Shown: positions 6,678 through 9,405 of the stretch, piece after piece
Layout of the letters: the number at the start of each line of letters is the position of its first letter
Numbering within the stretch: the first letter of the stretch is position 1
From: Pseudomonadota bacterium
Lineage (GTDB): Bacteria > Desulfobacterota > Desulfovibrionia > Desulfovibrionales > Desulfovibrionaceae
Direction: 5' to 3'
NCBI GenBank assembly: GCA_023453335.1
Contig: JAEXTU010000079.1
Span: 1-9,405, forward strand
Length of the DNA: 9,405 bases
The notes under the pieces: generated by a model
The model's input: the letters and a program-made list of their open reading frames with translations, nothing else
Told to the model about the DNA's origin: nothing
Database searches by the model: none
Made by a program: the position numbers and the translations under genes

Positions 6678-7139
6678 ATGTCCGAAAGCGTGACCACCGC
6701 CTTCACCCTGGACGCCCGCAAGACCGCGTCCCAGCCCGCCTTTGCCCTCGGCGCCGCCCTGCGCGCCCCGGGCGATTCCGCGGACAGCGGCGGCGGCCAG
6801 GACCAGGGCGACACCGTGGTATTCTCCGCGCAGGGCCGGGCCATGGCCGCCCGCCAGGCGCAGGCTGCGGAGGAATCCTCCGACGACAGCGGGACCGCGG
6901 CCCATATCAAGCAGCTCAAGCAGCGCATCGCCAAGCTCAAGCAGGAGATAGAGCAGCTCCAGCAGGACGCGACCCTGACTGAGGACGAGAAGCGCCAGCA
7001 GGTCATGGCCAAGCAGGGCGAATTGGCAGAACTGCAGACCCAGCTGGCCGAGGCTTACAAGGAACAGACCAAGTCCGCCTCCTCGGCCACGGCCTCGGCC
7101 AAGATGACCTCCCTGGGCTCCTACGGGGCATCGTCCTAG
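6678..7139 (+). CDS. FlxA-like coiled-coil protein
   Basis: A 153-residue soluble protein. Residues 1-75 are low in complexity, rich in Ala, Gly, Ser and Asp, and probably disordered. Residues 76-129 form a Lys/Gln/Glu-rich coiled coil (IKQLKQRIAKLKQEIEQLQQ and onward, with a break at TLTEDEKRQQ), then a Ser/Ala tail. The two-helix pattern with the TLTEDEK-type turn resembles the FlxA-like family; E. coli FlxA is about 110 residues. FlxA's biochemical role is not established, but its expression is flagellar (FliA-dependent) in E. coli, and a sigma28-like promoter stands directly upstream here. GGAGG 5 nt before the ATG fixes the start. No signal peptide or membrane span is seen. The family call rests on the coiled-coil pattern and could be a chance likeness among coiled coils; the promoter makes it more credible. 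Confidence 0.7.
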   Translation: MSESVTTAFTLDARKTASQPAFALGAALRAPGDSADSGGGQDQGDTVVFSAQGRAMAARQAQAAEESSDDSGTAAHIKQLKQRIAKLKQEIEQLQQDATLTEDEKRQQVMAKQGELAELQTQLAEAYKEQTKSASSATASAKMTSLGSYGASS

Positions 7140-7161
7140 CCCGTTGCCTTGCCCCCCGGCC

Positions 7162-7201
7162 CCAGGCTAGGCTGCCCTGGCGCCCGACTAGGGCGCCCAG
7201 G
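7162..7201 (+). promoter_or_regulatory. alternative hairpins over the thioesterase ribosome site
   Basis: Three segments, CCAGG (7162-7166), CCTGG (7176-7180) and CCAGG (7197-7201), allow two mutually exclusive pairings. The second is far stronger: CCTGGCGCCC (7176-7185) pairs with 7191-7201 with a single bulged C at 7196. It would take up the first bases of the AGGAGG at 7199-7204. It could be a weak attenuator, or a hairpin ending the FlxA-like transcript, though no T tract follows. Confidence 0.35.
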
Positions 7202-7204
7202 AGG
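7199..7204 (+). promoter_or_regulatory. Shine-Dalgarno AGGAGG that selects the GTG start at 7209
   Basis: AGGAGG is 4 nt before the GTG at 7209. The in-frame ATG at 7149 lacks such a site, and the residues it would add are Pro/Gly/Arg-rich and lie in the intergenic hairpin region. Confidence 0.7.
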
Positions 7205-7208
7205 CCGC

Positions 7209-7628
7209 GTGGACTACTCGCAGATCAAGGACTATTTCAACACCCGCAACCCCTTCGCCCAGGACCTGGGCATCGTGGTGGCGGAGGTGGGCGAGGGGTT
7301 CGCCCGCTGCCGGCTGGCGGTGGACGAGCGCCACCTGAACCCATTTGGCTCGGCCAACGCCGGGGCCATCTTCAGCCTGGCGGAGACCGCCTTCGGGGTG
7401 GCGGCCAATGCCGCCGGCCGGGTGGCGGTGGCCGTGAACCTGGCCATCTCCTATCTGGCCCCGGGCCGGGGCACGCTCACGGCCGAGGCCCGGGAAGTGG
7501 CCGCCGGAGGCCCCCTGGCCTCCTACGCCGTGGTGGTCTCCGACGAGTCCGGAGCCGCCGTGGCCCAGGCCCAGGCCATGGCCTACCGCAAGAAGGACGC
7601 CCTGCCCGGGTTCACCGCCGAGGCCTAG
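7209..7628 (+). CDS. PaaI-like hotdog-fold thioesterase
   Basis: A 139-residue protein, the usual size of a single hotdog domain; such enzymes hydrolyse acyl-CoA or aryl-CoA thioesters in the cytoplasm as dimers or tetramers. The signature region is H42-x-N-x-x-G47 followed by N50-A51-G52 and the central helix IFSLAETAF with E59. Then come beta strands typical of the fold (VAVAVNLAISYLAPGRG, TLTAEAREV, ASYAVVVSDESGAAVAQAQAMAYRK). In PaaI enzymes the loop is usually HGG and the acid Asp; here they are NAG and Glu. Glu at this place is used by the Arthrobacter 4-hydroxybenzoyl-CoA thioesterase group, so activity remains plausible. The GTG start is fixed by AGGAGG. The gene lies 69 nt after the FlxA-like gene and has no clear promoter of its own, so the two may be cotranscribed. 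The substrate cannot be told from sequence. Confidence 0.85.
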   Translation: MDYSQIKDYFNTRNPFAQDLGIVVAEVGEGFARCRLAVDERHLNPFGSANAGAIFSLAETAFGVAANAAGRVAVAVNLAISYLAPGRGTLTAEAREVAAGGPLASYAVVVSDESGAAVAQAQAMAYRKKDALPGFTAEA

Positions 7629-7645
7629 GGAGCTGCGGAACGCCG

Positions 7646-7687
7646 AAAAACCGAGAGCCTCCCGCGCCAGGGCGCGAGAGGCTCTCG
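7646..7687 (-). terminator. intrinsic terminator of the receiver-TPR gene
   Basis: A 10-bp perfect stem (7652-7661 with 7678-7687) continues past a C/A mismatch into CGCGCC/GGCGCG (7663-7668 with 7671-7676). On the - strand the hairpin is followed by GG and five T (A run at 7646-7650). It lies 29 nt after the receiver-TPR stop. The thioesterase gene on the + strand ends at 7628, so the same hairpin could also stop that transcript, but there is no T tract on that side. Confidence 0.88.
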
Positions 7688-7715
7688 TGCAATGCGGGAA
7701 GGTTTCGGCTGCGGT

Positions 7716-9044
7716 TCAGTGGACGCGCAACAGGTCGCGCAGCACCATGGCCTGGCCGTGCCGGGGCTCCAGGTTCAGGCAGGCCTCGGTGTACTCCAGG
7801 GCGCGGGAGTGCTCGTCCACCTTGTGGAACACGTGGGCGATGTTGTAGCAGGCCGCGGCGCTCTCCTTGAACCCGTCCGGCGAGGCCTTGAGGGCCGACT
7901 TCGCATACTTGGCCGCGGCGTCGTGCTCCTGCCCCTCGGCCAGGGCCATGGCGATGTTGTAGAGCACCACATGGTCCTGCGAGGGGTCCAGGTTCAGGGC
8001 GCGCTTGTATTCGCGCACCGCCCCGCGCCAGTCGCCGCGCCGGCGCAGGTTGAGGCCCAGGCGGTTGATGGTGGCCATGTCCGCGTGGTCCAGGCGCGGC
8101 CCCTTGGTCTCCAGGGACTTGCGGTAATAGGTTTCGGCCTGCTCCGGCTCGGTCTCGGCGTAGACGTCGCCGATGCGGGAGAGCACCGCCGAGGTGCATT
8201 CCGTGAGCTCGTGCACCGTGATGCGCAGGGCGGCGGAAAAGAAGCCTTCGGCCGTCCCGGGCTGCCCCATGGTGTAGTGGATGCCGCCCAGGTCCACCTT
8301 GCGGTCCGGGTTCAGATCGCACAGCCGCTCCATGGCCTGGAGGCATTTGAGCCGGCGGTCCTGGTCTCCGGCCATCCGGTAGGCGTCGGCCAGCCGCCCC
8401 AGGGGCTCCAGGGCCAGCTTGGCGCGACGACAGGCCTGGAGATAGGCCTCGGTGGCCTGGGCCAGGTTGCCCTGGGCCATCTGGGCGTCGCCGATGACCT
8501 GGAAGGCCTCGGCGCACTCGGGATGCTCGGCCAGAAGCCGCCAGGCGCTCTGCAGGGCCTGGCGGAACTCGCCGTTGACGATGAGCTTGGTGGCCTCGCG
8601 CTTGGCCTTGATGCCGGGCGAGGGCGGGTCCAGCACCTGGGCCATGCGGGTGAGCAGGGTCTCGGTGCTGGCCGGCTTGCGCAGCACGCCGTCCGCGCCG
8701 GCCTCCAGATAGGCCAGGAGGCGCTTGGCGTCCGCGTCCTCGGTCACCAGCAGGATGGGCGCCAGGGGCATGGCGCGGCGCACCGACTTGACCGCAAAGG
8801 TGCTCTCCCTGCCGCCCACCAGGCGGTCCACCACGAAAAAAGGCGGCCGCCGGCCGCCGTTCATCCCGGATAGCGAGGTGAGCAGCACCGACGGATTGGA
8901 ATAGGCCACCGCGCGGTCCTGGCCCACCGCAAAGGTGTCCTCGAGAAGATGCCGGAACAGGCTGATGAACCCGACGTCGCTGCTCAGGATGGCGAAGCGG
9001 CCGGATTTCCCCACGTGATTGAAGACCGTGTCAAAGGCATCCAT
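7716..9044 (-). CDS. response-regulator receiver domain fused to TPR repeats
   Basis: A 442-residue cytoplasmic protein. Residues about 15-140 are a CheY-like receiver: D23 after beta1 (one acidic residue where two are usual, SSD), the likely phosphoacceptor D73 in FFVVDR, T101 in LLVTED and K123 in VLRKPAS. The D73-T101 and T101-K123 spacings fit CheY. Residues about 147-430 are about seven TPR repeats (for example GDAQMAQGNLAQATEAYLQA near 186-205 and GDWRGAVREYKRALNLDP near 337-354). There is no DNA-binding or enzymatic output, so it probably acts through protein contacts made by the TPRs when phosphorylated. The ATG at 9044 follows a purine tract (GAA then eight G); an upstream in-frame ATG at 9077 lacks one. 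A strong terminator follows. No cognate kinase adjoins; the orphan kinase 1.4 kb away is only a guess as partner. Confidence 0.87.
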   Translation of the reverse strand: MDAFDTVFNHVGKSGRFAILSSDVGFISLFRHLLEDTFAVGQDRAVAYSNPSVLLTSLSGMNGGRRPPFFVVDRLVGGRESTFAVKSVRRAMPLAPILLVTEDADAKRLLAYLEAGADGVLRKPASTETLLTRMAQVLDPPSPGIKAKREATKLIVNGEFRQALQSAWRLLAEHPECAEAFQVIGDAQMAQGNLAQATEAYLQACRRAKLALEPLGRLADAYRMAGDQDRRLKCLQAMERLCDLNPDRKVDLGGIHYTMGQPGTAEGFFSAALRITVHELTECTSAVLSRIGDVYAETEPEQAETYYRKSLETKGPRLDHADMATINRLGLNLRRRGDWRGAVREYKRALNLDPSQDHVVLYNIAMALAEGQEHDAAAKYAKSALKASPDGFKESAAACYNIAHVFHKVDEHSRALEYTEACLNLEPRHGQAMVLRDLLRVH

Positions 9045-9046
9045 TT

Positions 9047-9056
9047 CCCCCCCCTT
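9047..9056 (-). promoter_or_regulatory. ribosome site made of a G8 tract
   Basis: On the - strand AAGGGGGGGG stands 2 nt before the ATG at 9044 (eight C on the + strand, 9047-9054). The usable Shine-Dalgarno core is AAGGG or GGGG within it. A run of this length can change by replication slippage and would then alter the spacing. Confidence 0.6.
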
Positions 9057-9058
9057 CA

Positions 9059-9083
9059 GTCGGAAGCTCCCCAGCATTCCGAC
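9059..9083 (-). repeat. stem-loop just upstream of the receiver-TPR ribosome site
   Basis: On the - strand GTCGGAA and TTCCGAC form a perfect 7-bp stem, extended inside by GCT/AGC around a GGGG loop with one unpaired T. It lies 4 nt before the G8 tract and 16 nt after the stop of the upstream gene. No T tract follows, so it is more likely a leader structure or operator than a terminator. Confidence 0.5.
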
Positions 9084-9099
9084 GGGCTTTGTGGGGGTA

Positions 9100-9405
9100 T
9101 CACAAGTCCGTTACCTTGTCACCCGGACCGAATATCGCCCCCTGCAAGACGAGTTTGCAATCCGTCACCCCGCGGACATGATGGACCACGTCCGCGTCGG
9201 GCCGGGCCTCGGGCCGGGGGGCCAGGAGCCATTCCCAGTCCCGGCCCGGAGGCAGGGCCGCGCCGTGCAGCAAATCCGCGCTCTCCAGCACGCCGCCCGC
9301 GCCGCGCACCTCCCGCCGGTGGTCCGTGACCAGGCAGACCCGGTCCGCAGCTTCGGGCAGCCAGGCCAGGTGGGCCTCGATGAGGCCCCGGGCCAGGGCC
9401 TGGAG
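9100..9405 (-). CDS. C-terminal part of an unrecognised protein (runs off the window)
   Basis: The last 101 codons of a - strand gene whose start lies beyond the right edge; the stop is at 9102-9100. The frame is open to the edge with strong G/C third positions, which argues for real coding. The visible part looks soluble and globular, mixing charged and hydrophobic residues (for example VCLVTDHRREVRGAGG, then DADVVHHVRGVTDC and VLQGAIFGPGDKVTDL at the end). I see no membrane span and no motif that I can assign to a family, so no function is offered. The gap to the receiver-TPR start is 55 nt with no terminator, so the two genes are probably cotranscribed. A GTG at 9309 is in frame but lies inside the coding stretch and is not the start. 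Confidence 0.7.
   Translation of the reverse strand, partial: LQALARGLIEAHLAWLPEAADRVCLVTDHRREVRGAGGVLESADLLHGAALPPGRDWEWLLAPRPEARPDADVVHHVRGVTDCKLVLQGAIFGPGDKVTDL

Noticed and set aside
7149..7208. An ATG start at 7149 for the thioesterase
   Set aside because: No ribosome site, a Pro/Gly/Arg-rich extension absent from the family, and a strong AGGAGG just before the GTG at 7209.
7692..8873. A 393-codon open frame on the + strand antisense to the receiver-TPR gene
   Set aside because: Low-complexity composition and no motif, and it starts within the terminator region of the real gene; a compositional shadow.
3811..9044. The histidine kinase and the receiver-TPR protein as a cognate pair
   Set aside because: They are separated by three genes on the opposite strand and a terminator; nothing in the sequence links them beyond proximity.
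1..9405. CRISPR array, tRNA/rRNA, insertion sequence or defence island
   Set aside because: No regularly spaced repeats, no clover-leaf or rRNA-like stretch, no transposase and no terminal inverted repeats were seen; composition is even across the window.

Overview
The window is about 9.4 kb of very GC-rich bacterial DNA with strong G/C at third codon positions. It is densely coding. The gene types (multi-PAS/GAF cytoplasmic histidine kinase with cysteine-rich PAS and GAF domains, receiver-TPR protein, FlxA-like protein, PaaI-type thioesterase) suit a high-GC Desulfovibrionales-like deltaproteobacterium. That assignment is inference: there is no rRNA or other marker gene here.

Layout. (1) Positions 29-3814, + strand: a sigma70-type promoter, a P2A-type Ca2+-transporting ATPase (78-2777), and 5 nt after its stop a radical SAM protein with a C-terminal Twitch-type cysteine motif (2783-3814). 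The two are probably one transcriptional and translational unit. (2) Positions 3811-6309, - strand: an 832-residue soluble hybrid-sensor-like histidine kinase (PAS-PAS-GAF-PAS-HisKA-HATPase_c). Its stop codon shares the palindromic CTAG with the radical SAM gene. The Asp of its G1 ATP-binding box is Ala. (3) Positions 6463-7628, + strand: a 52-residue single-span membrane protein, a FlxA-like coiled-coil protein behind a good match to a flagellar sigma28 promoter, and a PaaI-like hotdog thioesterase. (4) Positions 7646-9405, - strand: an intrinsic terminator, a receiver-TPR protein (7716-9044), and the C-terminal 101 residues of an unrecognised protein that runs off the right edge.

How they fit together. 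The ATPase most likely exports Ca2+ from the cytoplasm. The kinase and the receiver-TPR protein are signalling proteins without obvious partners beside them. The FlxA-like gene is probably a late flagellar-regulon gene. I see no mobile element, CRISPR array, tRNA or rRNA, and no self-evident new multi-gene system. The points most worth checking are the sigma28-flxA unit, the altered G1 box of the kinase, the full set of SERCA-like calcium ligands in the ATPase, and the coupling of a radical SAM protein to that pump.
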